A stretch of DNA of 64,000 nucleotides from CAWHHZ01 sp963829355 (GCA_963829355.1 CAWHHZ010000004.1:186001-250000), one strand, 5' to 3'; positions 18,715 to 29,717 are shown, counted from the first letter of the stretch. The notes: generated by a model from the sequence alone, not told the origin. Translations and numbers: made by a program.

Positions 18715-18976
18715 GACAGTCGACAGTCTTCAGTCATCGGTCGTCAGTCCTCAGTCGTCAGTCATCAGAGCTCATCGATTGATCATCTGTCGCGCTTCTG
18801 TCATTCCGATGGAGCGCCTCCGGCGCGACTGAGGTCTCTGGGATGGCGGCCGTCCGAAGCCAGCCGGACGAGATTCCTCGCTGCGCTTCGGAATGACAGG
18901 TAGCGTTGCTTCTGACGACCGACGACCGACGACGGACGACTGATCTGATGACTGTCGACTGACGACTGACGACTGC
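18715..18976. repeat. composite inverted element: CAGTCGT arrays around a subfamily A palindrome
   Basis: Left array 18715-18777 repeats CAGTCGA/CAGTCAT/CAGTCGT words, starting at the yggT stop codon. Palindrome 18798-18899. Right array 18907-18976 repeats the complement (GACGACC, GACGACTG). It fills the 311-base gap to divIVA apart from the last ~50 bases. Confidence 0.88.
18798..18899. repeat. dispersed palindrome, subfamily A
   Basis: Arms CTGTCATTCCGATGGAGCG and CTTCGGAATGACAG with a centre rich in GGCGCGAC/GCCGTCC. Confidence 0.85.
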
Positions 18977-19025
18977 TATACTGAAACCGATCCCCGCAGG
19001 GTGCAGCAACGATCAGGAGGGTGTG

Positions 19026-19541
19026 ATGGCGGATCTTAGTCCCCTGGAAGTGCAGAAGCAGGATTTCCCCCGTACGATGCGCGGGTACTCCACCGACGAG
19101 GTTCGTGCGTATCTGCATCTCGTCGCCGAGGAGATGGAGGAGCTGCTCAAGCAGGTCGAGCTGCTCGGCCGGGAGAACAAGATTCTCCGCGAAGAAATCG
19201 GTGAGCACAACCAGCGGGAACGCATTCTCAAGGACACCCTGCTTTCAGCTCAGCGCGTTTCCGAAGAGCTCAAGGCGAACGCCGAGAAAGAAGGCGAGCT
19301 GATCATCAAGGATGCGGAGCTGGTCGCCGAAAAGATGATCTCTCAGGCCATGGCGAGAGTCGGCGAGCTCGAGACGGTGATCCAGGAGCTGAAGATCGAG
19401 CGCAAGGCCGCGAGAAACAAGGTGCGCACGGTCCTCGACACGTTCCAGCAGATGCTCGAGCTCGACGTTGAACAGGAAGCGCAGGAGTATCCCATCACGC
19501 AGCTCCACCGGAAGATCGCCGCCGATTCCAAGGACGAGTAG
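19026..19541 (+). CDS. divIVA: DivIVA domain protein
   Basis: 171 residues. Coiled-coil polar/septal scaffold protein. N-terminal DivIVA signature PLEVQKQDFPRTMRGYSTDE, with the aromatic/arginine tip that inserts into curved membrane, then a long coiled coil. ATG 19026 preceded by AGGAGGG. In diderms outside Gram-positives its client is unclear; here it follows yggS-yggT, as in Gram-positive division clusters. Confidence 0.92.
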   Translation: MADLSPLEVQKQDFPRTMRGYSTDEVRAYLHLVAEEMEELLKQVELLGRENKILREEIGEHNQRERILKDTLLSAQRVSEELKANAEKEGELIIKDAELVAEKMISQAMARVGELETVIQELKIERKAARNKVRTVLDTFQQMLELDVEQEAQEYPITQLHRKIAADSKDE

Positions 19542-19545
19542 AAGA

Positions 19546-19853
19546 GACGAGCGGCGAGAGGCGAGCGGCGAGAGAGGGCTCGCTGTCGTTCCACAGCACC
19601 GTCTTCGTAGCGCGCGCCACCAAAGATTCCTCGCTTCGCTTTGAAATGGCCCGATGAGGCTGTCATTCTGAGCCGCCGGCGGACGGCGAAGAATCTCGTC
19701 GTTGAGATCCCGGGAATGGGAGATCCTTCGCTGCCTCTCAGGATGACAACATCTTAGTGATCAGTGGTCCGGAGGCTGGGGGGGAAGTTTTCCTCCCGAA
19801 TGACAGGTCGCATCTCGACGCTCGCCTCTCAGTCTCTCGCCGCTCGCCGCTCC
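19546..19853. repeat. composite inverted element: GCGAGCG/GCGAGAG arrays around a mixed palindrome
   Basis: Left array 19547-19577 (GACGAGCGGCGAGAGGCG words) begins 6 bases after the divIVA stop. Half of a subfamily A unit is at 19623-19645, a fuller palindrome at 19661-19748 (TGTCATTCTGAGCC ... CTCAGGATGACA) and a stray half GAATGACAGG near 19797. Right array 19815-19853 is the complement (CGCTCGCCTCTC ... CGCCGCTCGCCGCTC). Fills the gap to hutI. Confidence 0.82.
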
Positions 19854-19894
19854 TGATACCATCCGCCGAGCACCCGAAGACTCAGGAGATACTG

Positions 19895-21163
19895 ATGAAG
19901 ACCTTGATTCGAAACCTCTCGCAGATCGCGACCCCTGTCGGACAGGCGGGATTGCGTGGTGCGGCGATGGGGCAGCTGCGGACCATACGGGACGCCGCCA
20001 TCTTGATCGACGGCGAGAGGATTGTGTGGCTCGGTCCGGAATCGGATCTGCCTCGTGATCTGGTTGCCAATCTTGACGACGAAGTCGATGCCGCACGCGG
20101 CACGGCTCTTCCCGGATTCGTCGATGCCCACACCCATCTACCCTTTGCCGGGACCCGGGAATCGGAGTTCAATCGGCGGCTTCATGGCGAGGGTTACGAG
20201 TCGATCGCTGCCAGTGGAGGTGGAATCGCTTCCACGGTCCGGGCGACCAGAGCGGCGGAGGAGGAGACCCTCGTCGAGCTCGTTCTGGAGCGAACCGCGC
20301 GCATGGCGGCATGGGGAACGACAACGGCCGAAGCAAAGAGCGGATACGGTCTGAACCTCGAGGACGAGCTCAAGCAGTTGCGGGCAATCCGCACGGCCTC
20401 GGCACAGTCGCTGGTCCGGCTCGTTCCGACCTGTCTCGCTGCGCACGAGTTCCCGCCCGAGACCGATCGAAGCCTCGAATAAGAGCGGAACGCTTGGCTG
20501 GCAGCGATCACGGGCTCGATCATGCCGGCCGCTGCGGAGGCGGATCTGGCGACGTTCTGTGACGTGTTCGTGGAGCGGGGCGTCTTCACCAGGAAGGAAG
20601 GGGAGCAGGTGTTGCGGGCCGGAGCAGATCTCGGCCTCATTCCGCGGATTCACGCCGATGAGATGAGCGATCAGGATGCGGCAGTACTGGCTGTGGAATT
20701 GAACGCTGCGTCAGCCGATCATCTGATGTACGTCTCAGACCGGGGAATCGAGGCACTCTCGAAGTCAGGGACGGTCGCGAACATGCTGCCGGCGACGAGC
20801 CACTTCCTCATGTCCGAACGATTCGCTCCGGCAAGGGAGTTGATCGACCGCGGTGCAATCGTGTCTCTCTCGACTGACTGCAATCCCGGTTCATCGATGA
20901 CCGAATCGATGCAGGTGGTGATTCAACTGGCGTGTCTGCGAATGAAGCTGACCGTGGAGGAGGCGTTGACTGCCGCGACGCTCAACAGCGCTCATTCACT
21001 GCGACTCGCCAGCGAGATCGGTTCACTCGAGCAGGGCAAGCGGGCCGACATCGTGATCCTTGATGCCCCGAACTATCTTCATCTGGTTTACCACTTCGGC
21101 GTGAACCTCGTGAGCAGGGTGTATCGAGATGGGAAGGTTGTCGTGAGTCGTTCGGCGTCGTAG
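19895..21163 (+). pseudogene. hutI: imidazolonepropionase with an in-frame stop codon
   Basis: Histidine degradation enzyme (hydrolyses imidazolone propionate). The frame is unbroken over 422 codons except for TAA at 20480-20482, after 195 codons (DRSLE-stop-ERNAWL). Both halves are good HutI: metal motif DAHTHLPFAGTRESEF, GGGIASTVRATR, KSGYGLN before the stop; HADEMSDQDAA, HLMYVSDRGI, LSTDCNPGSS and GKRADIVIL after it. A Tyr codon (TAC/TAT) is likely ancestral at this position. One substitution, not an indel. No hutH, hutU or hutG nearby. Could be a true recent loss or a base error; I cannot tell which. Confidence 0.9.
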
Positions 21164-21330
21164 TGGACGTTGTGGACGGAAGCGTGGACGAAGACGTGGA
21201 CACCTGAGTGGACCTACTCGAGCTGAGAGCCACGACCGTCAGCTTCCGTCCACGTCTCTGTCTACGCAGTCGTCCACGCTTCTGTCCACAAGCGTCCACC
21301 ACGTCCACACTGTCCACAAGCTCTCCACGC
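21162..21330. repeat. inverted GTGGAC / GTCCAC arrays between convergent genes
   Basis: Left array 21163-21212 repeats GTGGAC every 9-12 bases, sharing its first base with the hutI stop TAG. Right array 21238-21330 repeats GTCCAC. No subfamily A or B palindrome between them. The array pair fills the entire gap to the stop of the convergent dehydrogenase gene at 21341. Confidence 0.9.
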
Positions 21331-21340
21331 TCACGGTCCT

Positions 21341-22264
21341 CTATCTCCCGTAGAAGGCGCAAAGCTCCCGGTACATCTTCTCTCCCGCCTCGCTCTTCGC
21401 CTCCGCCGTGCAACCGGCGATATGCGGCGTGAGAATGAGGCGCGGATCTTCTGGCCAGGTCCTCGACGGGGGCTCAGGGTCGAATACATCGAGTGCGACG
21501 CCAGCGAGATGGCCACGAGCAAGGCTGTCGAGCACGGCATCGGTATCGACGACCTCTCCGCGGCAGGTGTTGATCAGAAATGACTGCTCGGGAAGCGTCT
21601 CCAGTTCCCTCCCGCCAATCATGGTCCGGGTCTCGGCGGTGAGTGGGACGTGGAGAGTCAATATGGTGCTGACTTCGAGAAGCTTGCGCAGCGAATCCAC
21701 CTCCGTCGCACCACGCTCGTTGATCGTCGAAGCGTCGAGATACGGATCGTATGCGCGAACAGTGCAGCCGAAGGCCCGGCAGAGACCGGCGACGACGGTG
21801 CCGACGCGACCGATTCCGATGATACCGATCTCGTGATGGCGGAGCTCGTGGCGGGTGGCGCAGTCGGACCGGTTCCAGTCCCCGGACTTCATCATCGCGT
21901 CGTACGCCGGGATCGTGCGGGTCAGAGAGAGCATCAGTCCGGTCACCATCTCACCCACGGCTCGGGCATTCGCGCCCGGGGTGCTGATGACGCGGACGCC
22001 CCGGGCCGTCGCCTCGTCGAGATCGATGTTGTCGACGCCACTCGTGCCCTGGACGATCACCTCGAGGTTTCCGGCGGCCCGGATGACTTCGGCTGTGAGT
22101 GGCGTATATGCGCGGCTGACGATCACATTCGCCTCTGCAACGGCATCGATGAGCTCCGCAACCGATCCGCAGATTCGTGTCTGCAGCTCGAATCGATCAT
22201 CGGATCTCACATGCTCGATGAAGATCGGATCGACATCCGCGACGATGACAATTCTCTTTTTCAG
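21341..22264 (-). CDS. D-2-hydroxyacid dehydrogenase (phosphoglycerate dehydrogenase-like)
   Basis: NAD-dependent; oxidises D-2-hydroxyacids. Rossmann motif GIIGIGRVGTVVAGL, followed 20 residues later by acidic AYDP; catalytic Arg in NTCRGEVVD, Glu in the LDVFDPEPP region and His in LTPHIAGCT. The in-frame GTG at 22210 gives 289 residues but drops the first strand. The frame continues upstream as KKRIVIVADVDPIFIEHV, normal for the family, to a CTG at 22264 with GGAGGG four bases before it. I take CTG as the start (307 residues). No ACT regulatory domain, so SerA is possible but glyoxylate/hydroxypyruvate reductase equally so. Confidence 0.88.
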   Translation of the reverse strand: MKKRIVIVADVDPIFIEHVRSDDRFELQTRICGSVAELIDAVAEANVIVSRAYTPLTAEVIRAAGNLEVIVQGTSGVDNIDLDEATARGVRVISTPGANARAVGEMVTGLMLSLTRTIPAYDAMMKSGDWNRSDCATRHELRHHEIGIIGIGRVGTVVAGLCRAFGCTVRAYDPYLDASTINERGATEVDSLRKLLEVSTILTLHVPLTAETRTMIGGRELETLPEQSFLINTCRGEVVDTDAVLDSLARGHLAGVALDVFDPEPPSRTWPEDPRLILTPHIAGCTAEAKSEAGEKMYRELCAFYGR

Positions 22265-22304
22265 ATGTCCCTCCTGTCAGTGCCGGCTGCTGCGATGACG
22301 CGTT

Positions 22305-23303
22305 TCATGAGTAATGATCGATCGGCTTGTGACGAATGCGGCGGTCGAATGCGATCCAGACCCGGCGGCCGAATCTCCGGATCGCTAGAGTCGCGCTGGC
22401 GAAACCGGCGGCATGCAGAACCGCGAGCAAAGCATATCTCGCCCGGGCGATCCGCCGCTGGACTCCACTCCGAGGCTTCGCGACCACGATGCGGTAGTGC
22501 GAGTCGCCATGTTCTGCGAGCCACGCATTTTCCTGTTCGATCAGCGACGCGACAGTTTCATCCGTGACGGTAGCGAGACCGGGATAGATCGGGGCGAGAA
22601 GGTTCCCGCCGTACTGGCGTTCTTCGACTGTCTCGAATCCGATTGCGACGCGTTGCAGGATCTCTCCGGAGCGGATCGCCTCGGAGGGGTCGTATGGGTG
22701 AATCGGAAGAGGGAGCTTGCGATGGAGACGGGCCGAGGCGGGAAGTCGATCGTAAGCGAACCTGGCGTACGCGAATGTCCGCGGCGTCCACGCGGTGCGA
22801 GAAGGTCCGACGTATTCGTCGAGGAGCAGCAGGCCGTCCTGCCTGAGCGAGCTCATGATCGTCGACAGCAGAAACTCCAGTTCGTCGACATGGTGCAGCG
22901 ACTGGTGAAAAAGGACGAGATCATAGTGTGAAGCGGGGAGGGAGAGACGGTTGAAGTCTCCGACGAAATAGTTGACCGCACCGCCAAAGCCTTCCTGTTC
23001 CGCGATGCGCGCCGCCTCGACGACGGACTGAAAGGACGCATCGAGAGCATCGATCGACGTGCAGAGCCCTCGTCGGACCAGGTCCCGCTCCAGCGCTCCC
23101 GTCCCACAGCCGATGCTCAGCGCGCGATCGAACCGGCGGGACGACACCGTCGCGCTGAACCAGTCGAGCGGCCACATCTCCCTCGTGCCGCCAATCCGGA
23201 GGTTGATGGCGCTCCGCACGAGCGGGTGCTCCATCCACGTCCGGTACTCGTGGGCGGCGTGCTCCTGGTCCCAGAACTCCGCCGTTTTCCGAAGCTCGCT
23301 CAT
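22305..23303 (-). CDS. class I SAM-dependent methyltransferase
   Basis: 332 residues from MSELRKTAEFW (ATG at 23303). SAM motif I ALSIGCGTGALERDL, acidic end of motif II in ALDASFQSV, motif around YFVGDFNRLSLP, and FHQSLHHVDELE. The C-terminal third carries basic helices and may bind a membrane or lipid-like substrate. Same strand as the dehydrogenase 41 bases downstream. Substrate unknown. Confidence 0.85.
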   Translation of the reverse strand: MSELRKTAEFWDQEHAAHEYRTWMEHPLVRSAINLRIGGTREMWPLDWFSATVSSRRFDRALSIGCGTGALERDLVRRGLCTSIDALDASFQSVVEAARIAEQEGFGGAVNYFVGDFNRLSLPASHYDLVLFHQSLHHVDELEFLLSTIMSSLRQDGLLLLDEYVGPSRTAWTPRTFAYARFAYDRLPASARLHRKLPLPIHPYDPSEAIRSGEILQRVAIGFETVEERQYGGNLLAPIYPGLATVTDETVASLIEQENAWLAEHGDSHYRIVVAKPRSGVQRRIARARYALLAVLHAAGFASATLAIRRFGRRVWIAFDRRIRHKPIDHYS

Positions 23304-23345
23304 TCGGCGGATGCAACCTCCAGGGAGAGTCGTCTGTTCCGCGAG

Positions 23346-23449
23346 TGTCATCCTGAGCGAAGCGAAGGATCGCGTACGGGCCGACTCTCAGGACGGAAGT
23401 ACGCTACAGTCAGGACGAACGCGATCCTTCGCTGGCGCTCAGGATGACT
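23346..23449. repeat. dispersed palindrome, subfamily B
   Basis: Arms TGTCATCCTGAGCGAAGCGA and CGCTCAGGATGACT, inner arms CGATCCTTCGC. Located between the divergent methyltransferase and YfhO-like genes, so it lies over or near their promoters. Confidence 0.88.
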
Positions 23450-23501
23450 TTTGGGGCGTGGCGGACTCGCACTCTCACCTTCGCGATAGAATCCTCCACC
23501 G

Positions 23502-26046
23502 ATGCTGATCGTGGGCCCGGAGGGGGAGAGCAAGCCGCGCCGTCATACCGGACGCTGGCGACGGGCGGTGCGGAAGCATCGGACGGCGCTCGTCGTGACT
23601 GGGCTGTATCTCCTCGTGTTCTTCTTCCCTTCGCTGTTCATGGGTCGGGTTGTTTCGCCGAACGACATCTACCGTCATTACGAGCCGTGGGTCGAGGAGG
23701 GGGTGGTCGCGCAGAACCCTGTCATCCATGATCCGCCGCTGGCCTACATGCCGATTGCGGCCATGATGAAGCGTGCTCCCGAATCGTTCCACTGGAACCC
23801 CTGGATCGCGTCGGGTATACCGGGCTGGGGCTCCGCGGCCTCGGCTCTGCTCACGCCGTTCGTGATGTTTCCAGCGCTACTCCCTCTGGCGCTCTTCTAC
23901 ACCGGGATCATTCTGCTGAAGTTCCTTTTCGCCTATCTGATGAGCTATCTGTGGCTGCGGGAGGAGCGACTCGGCAAATCGCGAGCGGCGATCGGAGCGC
24001 TCGTCGCGGCCGCGGCGGGACCGATGTTCGTCCTGTGGCTCTGGCAATCGACGAACGCGACAGTTCTCTACCCGGCCGTTCTCCTCGCCATCGCGCGGAT
24101 GTTCCATGGCAAACGAAACTCGGTCGTGATGCTGGTCCTTGTGGGCATCTGCTTTCTTCTCTCCGGCTATCCGGCATCGATCGTGTTCGCCATATGGCTG
24201 GCTCTTTTCTACGGATTCGTTCAGTTGCTGCGTACCAGGCGCTTTCCCCTCCGTGAGCTCGCGCGGGCGGGAATCGCCGTCGTGCTCGCGCTGGCGATTG
24301 CGGCTCCGGTTCTCGATCCATTCATCTCGTTTCTCGGTCGCACGGGGTATCTCGAGTGGCGAACGGACATGTCGCACTACTCACTCAGTCCGGCGCATCT
24401 CGCCGGCCTTGCCGACGCCGAGTATCTCGGGAATCCGGCCAAGGGCGTATGGGAGTCGGCTGGAGTGCCGGGCCCGCTCGACAACTACATCGAGCTGACG
24501 ATCTGGGTCGGTCCGATCATCCTCCTGCTCTCATTCCTCGCGCTGTTCGATCCTCGCGCCCGCGGCCGTGTTGCGGGATGGCTGCTCTTCGGGACTCTCC
24601 TTACACTGATCATGATCGGCACGCTCCACAGCGGCTGGATACTCGACCTGCCAGGGCTCCGCTTCTCGCCGACGACGCGGCTGCGCGTGCTCCTGCCGCT
24701 GCCATTCGCATTCCTGGCAGCCAGCGGCATGCGGACGGTGTCCCGGCTGCTGGGCGGAAGGAGAACCAGACGCTATGCGACTGCCGTCGTCCTGGCGATC
24801 GCGGCAGTATTGGCGATCGATTACGCCCGCGTTGCTGGGAGCTTCTATCCATACCTCCCGTTCGGAGAGAGCGAGGTCGAGTCGAGACCTTCGATCGAGA
24901 AACTCGAGTTTGCCGGATCTCCGTTCCGTGTTGCGCCGACCTTCTTCTGGATGATGCCGAACAGCTCCCAGATCTTCGGCGTCGAAGACATCCGGAGCCA
25001 GTGGAGCTCGGAAGCTTCGTACCGCGAGATCCTTCACCGGATCGATCCGGAGTCGGGCCGGCGAGGGACCGTTCTGCTGCTCAACGCCCTGACGATGAAT
25101 GTCGAGGATCCATTCCTGCGACTTCTGAACGTCCGATACATCGTCGAGCCACCCGCGATCGACATCCTGCAGTGGAGGATCGAGGAGCGTCTCGATCGTG
25201 GAGTGATTGCCGACGGCCAGAGGACGATCGCTCCTGGAGACTCGTTGCGCTCATGGGTGAGGAGTCTCGCAGGCAGACGTGAAAACGGTGGAGGTGGTCA
25301 TTCGGCCGGAGGATCGGACGACGGCCGGAAGTGTGAGGGTGGAGGCGGTACGGCCAGAGACGGGAGCGGTCGTCGAAATCGTCGTGAAGAGCGCTGCAGA
25401 GCTTGCGAGGCGGTCAAAGATTCATGTCCCGGTGACCGAGTTTCACGAGGGGGAGGTCGTCGAGCTGAAGATCCGCGCGAGGGGTGCGTCATTCATCGTG
25501 CCGACGGCGGGTGGTGAGCCGTTTCTCAGGAGCTCGACCAGCTCCCTCGCCCTGATCGAGAACGGTCCGGATGCCCGCATCTATGAGCTGGTGGACACGT
25601 TGCCGCGGTACAGGGCGACGTGGGAAATCGTCGACAAGACCGCGAATGAGGTCCTCGGCGAGCCGCTGTTCGACTTTTCGCGGCTCACGGTGATGCAGAG
25701 TCCTCCGCAGAATCTGGTGGAGGAGCTTTCCACGAGTGCCCCGCGACGCACGCCGGGCACTGTTTCGGCTGCTCCAGTACGACCCACGCGGCATGTGGTG
25801 GAGACAGAATCGGATGTGCCATTTCTCTTCACGTCGAGTGAAAAGCTGACACCCGAACTGAAGCTGTATGTCGACGGTCGCGAAGTTGATCCATTGACCG
25901 TGAATGGACTTTTTGCCGGGGTACCAATCGAGGCAGGGCGGCACTCCGTGGTGCTCGAACGACGAATCGGTCACCACTGGTGGCTTCTGTCCCTCGCAGG
26001 GCTCGTCGTGTTGGCGGGTGTAGGCGTCGTGGACCGCCGCTGGTAG
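23502..26046 (+). CDS. YfhO-like polytopic membrane protein, frameshifted
   Basis: About 847 residues once repaired. Roughly a dozen hydrophobic helices fill residues 30-440 (for example TALVVTGLYLLVFFFPSLFM, GIILLKFLFAYLMSYLWL); then a large soluble domain and a last helix WWLLSLAGLVVLAGVGVV. Topology and motifs such as LLNVRYIVEP resemble YfhO/GT-C membrane glycosyltransferase-like proteins that glycosylate envelope polymers. The frame breaks near 25261: removing one G from GTGAGGAG joins WV to RVSQADVKTVEVVIRPED. Without the repair the first part ends in basic nonsense at 25517 and the second part seems to start at 25279. Function inferred from family only. Confidence 0.8.
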
Positions 26047-26139
26047 GGGAGAGCCCGAATTTACTGTGGAAGAATTGCCACCGCTCATTCGGCGAGATGG
26101 AGCAGCCGCCTCAGTCGAGCCCTCGAGTCGCTGAGCCCT

Positions 26140-26175
26140 TGCACCTTCAATTTTCAATTTTTCATTTTCAATTAA
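26140..26175. repeat. short TTCAATTTT array
   Basis: CAATTTT/CATTTTC words repeat five times (CTTCAATTTTCAATTTTT and CATTTTCAATT). Single-sided, next to the groEL terminator. A weak matching word pair GAAAATTGAAAAAG is far away at 52003. Confidence 0.6.
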
Positions 26176-26203
26176 AAAGCCCGGCGTTTCCGCCGGGCTT
26201 TCG
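26173..26203 (-). terminator. rho-independent terminator after groEL
   Basis: On the minus strand GCCCGGCGGAAACGCCGGGC is followed by TTTTTAATT, 25 bases after the groEL stop. The plus-strand side has only a short T-run, so it may also end the convergent membrane-protein gene weakly. Confidence 0.93.
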
Positions 26204-26228
26204 AGCTTCTTCGTCTGATCTGATGCGA

Positions 26229-27875
26229 TCAGTACATTCCGCCCATGCCACCCATGCCGCCCATACCGGCGCCTGCATCATTGTCGCTCTTGCCCTCTTC
26301 CTTGATGTCGGAGATCAGAGCTTCGGTGGTGAGCATCAGGCCCGCAATGGACGAAGCGTTCTGAAGAGCCTGCTTCGTGACCTTCGCCGGGTCGATGATG
26401 CCCGCTTCGAGCATGTCGACGATCTCTTCGGTCTGTGCATTGAAACCGAAGGTGCCGCCCTTTTCCTTGACTTCCTTGACGATGACGGAGCCTTCGAGAC
26501 CGGCGTTCGTCGCAATCTGACGGGTCGGCTCTTCGAGGGCGCGCTTGACGATGTTGATTCCGACCTGGACGTCGCCCTTGGCCTCGATCTTCGCAATCGC
26601 TTCGATCGCGCGGAGCAGCGCAACACCGCCGCCCGGGACGATACCCTCTTCGACGGCTGCCTTGGTCGCATGCATCGCGTCCTCGACACGCGCCTTCTTT
26701 TCCTTCATCTCGGTCTCGGTTGCAGCGCCGACCTTGATGACGGCCACACCGCCGACGAGCTTCGCGAGACGCTCCTGGAGCTTCTCACGGTCGTAATCGG
26801 AGGTCGTGTCGTCGACCTGGGTGCGGATCTGCTTGACACGGCCGGCGAGCGCTTCCTTGCGCTCCTTCGACTCGGTGTCGGTGACGAGCGTGGTCGAGTC
26901 CTTGTCGATGATGACCTTCTTGGCCTCACCGAGATCGCTCCACTGGACGTTCTCGAGCTTGATTCCGAGGTCCTCGGAGATCAGCTTGCCGCCGGTGAGG
27001 ATCGCGATGTCCTCGAGCATTGCCTTGCGACGATCGCCGAAGCCCGGTGCCTTGACGGCAGCGACATTGAGCGTGCCACGGAGCTTGTTGACGACGAGCG
27101 TTGCGAGAGCCTCGCCCTCGACGTCCTCGGCGATGATGATGAGCGGCTTGCCCTGCTTGGCAACCTGCTCGAGAATCGGGAGAAGGTCCTTCATCGAGGA
27201 GATCTTCTTCTCGAAGATCAGGATCATCGGGTTCTCGAGAGCTGCTTCCATCCGGTCCGCGTCGGTGACGAAGTACGGAGAGAGGTAGCCGCGATCGAAC
27301 TGCATACCCTCGACGACTTCGAGAGTCGTCTCGAGACCACGTGCCTCTTCAACTGTGATGACGCCGTCCTTGCCGACCTTGTCCATCGCCTCGGCGATGA
27401 TCTGACCGATCTCTTCGTCGTTGTTCGCCGAGATGGTTCCGATGTGGGCGATGTCCTTGCCCTCGACCGGCTTCGACATGCTGTCGATGTGCTTGACGGC
27501 GGCCTTGACGGCGGTCTCAATGCCCTTCTTCAGCTCCATCGGGTTTCCACCGGCGGTCACCATCTTGATGCCCTCGCGATAGATCGCCTGGGCCAGAACG
27601 GTGGCGGTGGTGGTGCCGTCTCCAGCGGTGTCGGAGGTCTTGGACGCAACCTCGCGGACCATCTGGGCTCCGGCATTCTCGAGCTCGTCTTTCAGCTCGA
27701 TCTCTTTGGCGACCGTGACTCCGTCCTTCGTGATCGTGGGCGATCCGAACTTCTTCTCGATGACGACGTTGCGACCTTTCGGTCCAAGCGTCACTTTGAC
27801 GGCGTCGGCCAGCTTGTTGACACCGCGCAGGATTGACTGGCGGGCCTCTTCACCGTAGGTGATTCTCTTTGCCAT
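26229..27875 (-). CDS. groL: chaperonin GroEL
   Basis: 548 residues, full length. Cpn60 ring chaperone. Motifs: TLGPKGRNVVIEKKFG, ATP-binding DGTTTATVLA (Asp87 region), AAVEEGIVPGGG near residue 405, and a C-terminal GGM tail (GMGGMGGMGGMY). Paired with groES 63 bases upstream; co-regulated by CIRCE. Only GroEL in the window. Confidence 0.99.
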   Translation of the reverse strand: MAKRITYGEEARQSILRGVNKLADAVKVTLGPKGRNVVIEKKFGSPTITKDGVTVAKEIELKDELENAGAQMVREVASKTSDTAGDGTTTATVLAQAIYREGIKMVTAGGNPMELKKGIETAVKAAVKHIDSMSKPVEGKDIAHIGTISANNDEEIGQIIAEAMDKVGKDGVITVEEARGLETTLEVVEGMQFDRGYLSPYFVTDADRMEAALENPMILIFEKKISSMKDLLPILEQVAKQGKPLIIIAEDVEGEALATLVVNKLRGTLNVAAVKAPGFGDRRKAMLEDIAILTGGKLISEDLGIKLENVQWSDLGEAKKVIIDKDSTTLVTDTESKERKEALAGRVKQIRTQVDDTTSDYDREKLQERLAKLVGGVAVIKVGAATETEMKEKKARVEDAMHATKAAVEEGIVPGGGVALLRAIEAIAKIEAKGDVQVGINIVKRALEEPTRQIATNAGLEGSVIVKEVKEKGGTFGFNAQTEEIVDMLEAGIIDPAKVTKQALQNASSIAGLMLTTEALISDIKEEGKSDNDAGAGMGGMGGMGGMY

Positions 27876-27938
27876 GCTGACTTCTCCTTCTGACTGAATG
27901 TGTTTGGCGTTCCTGGTTTCGAAACGTTGAAATGACTG

Positions 27939-28232
27939 CTATTCGACGACTGCGAGAACTTCGTCCTCGCGCAGGATGGTGTACTCGCCGTCATCGATCT
28001 TGATGTCGGTTCCGGAGTACTTGCCGATCAGGACCTTGTCGCCCTTCTTGACGTCCATCTTCTGGCGCTTTCCATCGTCGCCATACTTTCCTTCGCCGAC
28101 GGCAATGACCTCTGCCTCCTGCGGCTTCTCTTTTGCGGTATCAGGAATGATGATTCCTCCGCGGACCTGCTCTCCGGTCTCGACTCGCTTGACCAGAATC
28201 CGGTCGTGCAACGGACGCACATTGACGCTCAT
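27939..28232 (-). CDS. groS: co-chaperonin GroES
   Basis: 97 residues, full length. Lid of the GroEL chamber. Contains LHDRILVKRVE, the mobile loop with GGIIIPDTAKEKPQ, and the C-terminal LREDEVLAVVE. First gene of groES-groEL behind a CIRCE-regulated promoter. Ribosome site AGGAG lies just before ATG. Confidence 0.98.
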   Translation of the reverse strand: MSVNVRPLHDRILVKRVETGEQVRGGIIIPDTAKEKPQEAEVIAVGEGKYGDDGKRQKMDVKKGDKVLIGKYSGTDIKIDDGEYTILREDEVLAVVE

Positions 28233-28312
28233 TTAATGCTCTCCTTTCGATTTTCTGCTGGTTTTCGAAGGCTGGTGGGGGAGGCCCCCCTCGGCCTGAT
28301 TCTTCGACGCTG

Positions 28313-28339
28313 TTAGCACTCGCGTGCAATGACTGCTAA
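28313..28339 (-). promoter_or_regulatory. CIRCE operator (HrcA site)
   Basis: TTAGCACTC-N9-GACTGCTAA, one mismatch from the consensus TTAGCACTC-N9-GAGTGCTAA. It lies just downstream of the -10 box, as in other HrcA-repressed groESL operons. hrcA is not in the window. Confidence 0.95.
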
Positions 28340-28341
28340 CA

Positions 28342-28369
28342 AGTATATGCCGGAATTTCATTTCGTCAA
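28342..28369 (-). promoter_or_regulatory. groES promoter
   Basis: On the minus strand TTGACG (28369-28364), 16-base spacer, TATACT (28347-28342). Near-consensus housekeeping promoter with CIRCE beginning 3 bases downstream. Confidence 0.85.
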
Positions 28370-28501
28370 GGGTAGATATGAGCATCATCCACGCAGATGT
28401 GGGTGAAGAGCGCAGGAAACTCGCAATCATTATCCTCAGCCGTGATACGACGCGGCGCGGCGATTGGAGTGTTAGAAACAGGATGACTGTGGGGTGCGGC
28501 T

Positions 28502-28529
28502 GCTGGTGGGGGCGGATACCCCCACCAGC
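28502..28529. repeat. perfect 11-bp hairpin downstream of alanine dehydrogenase
   Basis: GCTGGTGGGGG and CCCCCACCAGC with a 6-base loop, 13 bases after the ald stop (minus strand). No T-run, so a possible rho-type or processing hairpin. A related broken copy (GCTGGTGGGGGAGGCCCC) lies at 28270-28290 in the groES leader. Confidence 0.7.
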
Positions 28530-28541
28530 GCTGGGGACGTG

Positions 28542-29654
<1,113 letters not shown>

Positions 29655-29717
29655 TTCTTGAATTTCTCCTGGGCTGCTGTGGGATGCACCTTCCGTGCGG
29701 AGGCGCTGACGCTGTTC

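Noticed and set aside
25980..27836. 618-residue open frame on the plus strand over groEL
   Set aside because: It is the antisense shadow of the well-conserved groEL gene; composition is unnatural (Asp/Arg/Leu-rich) and it shares no family.
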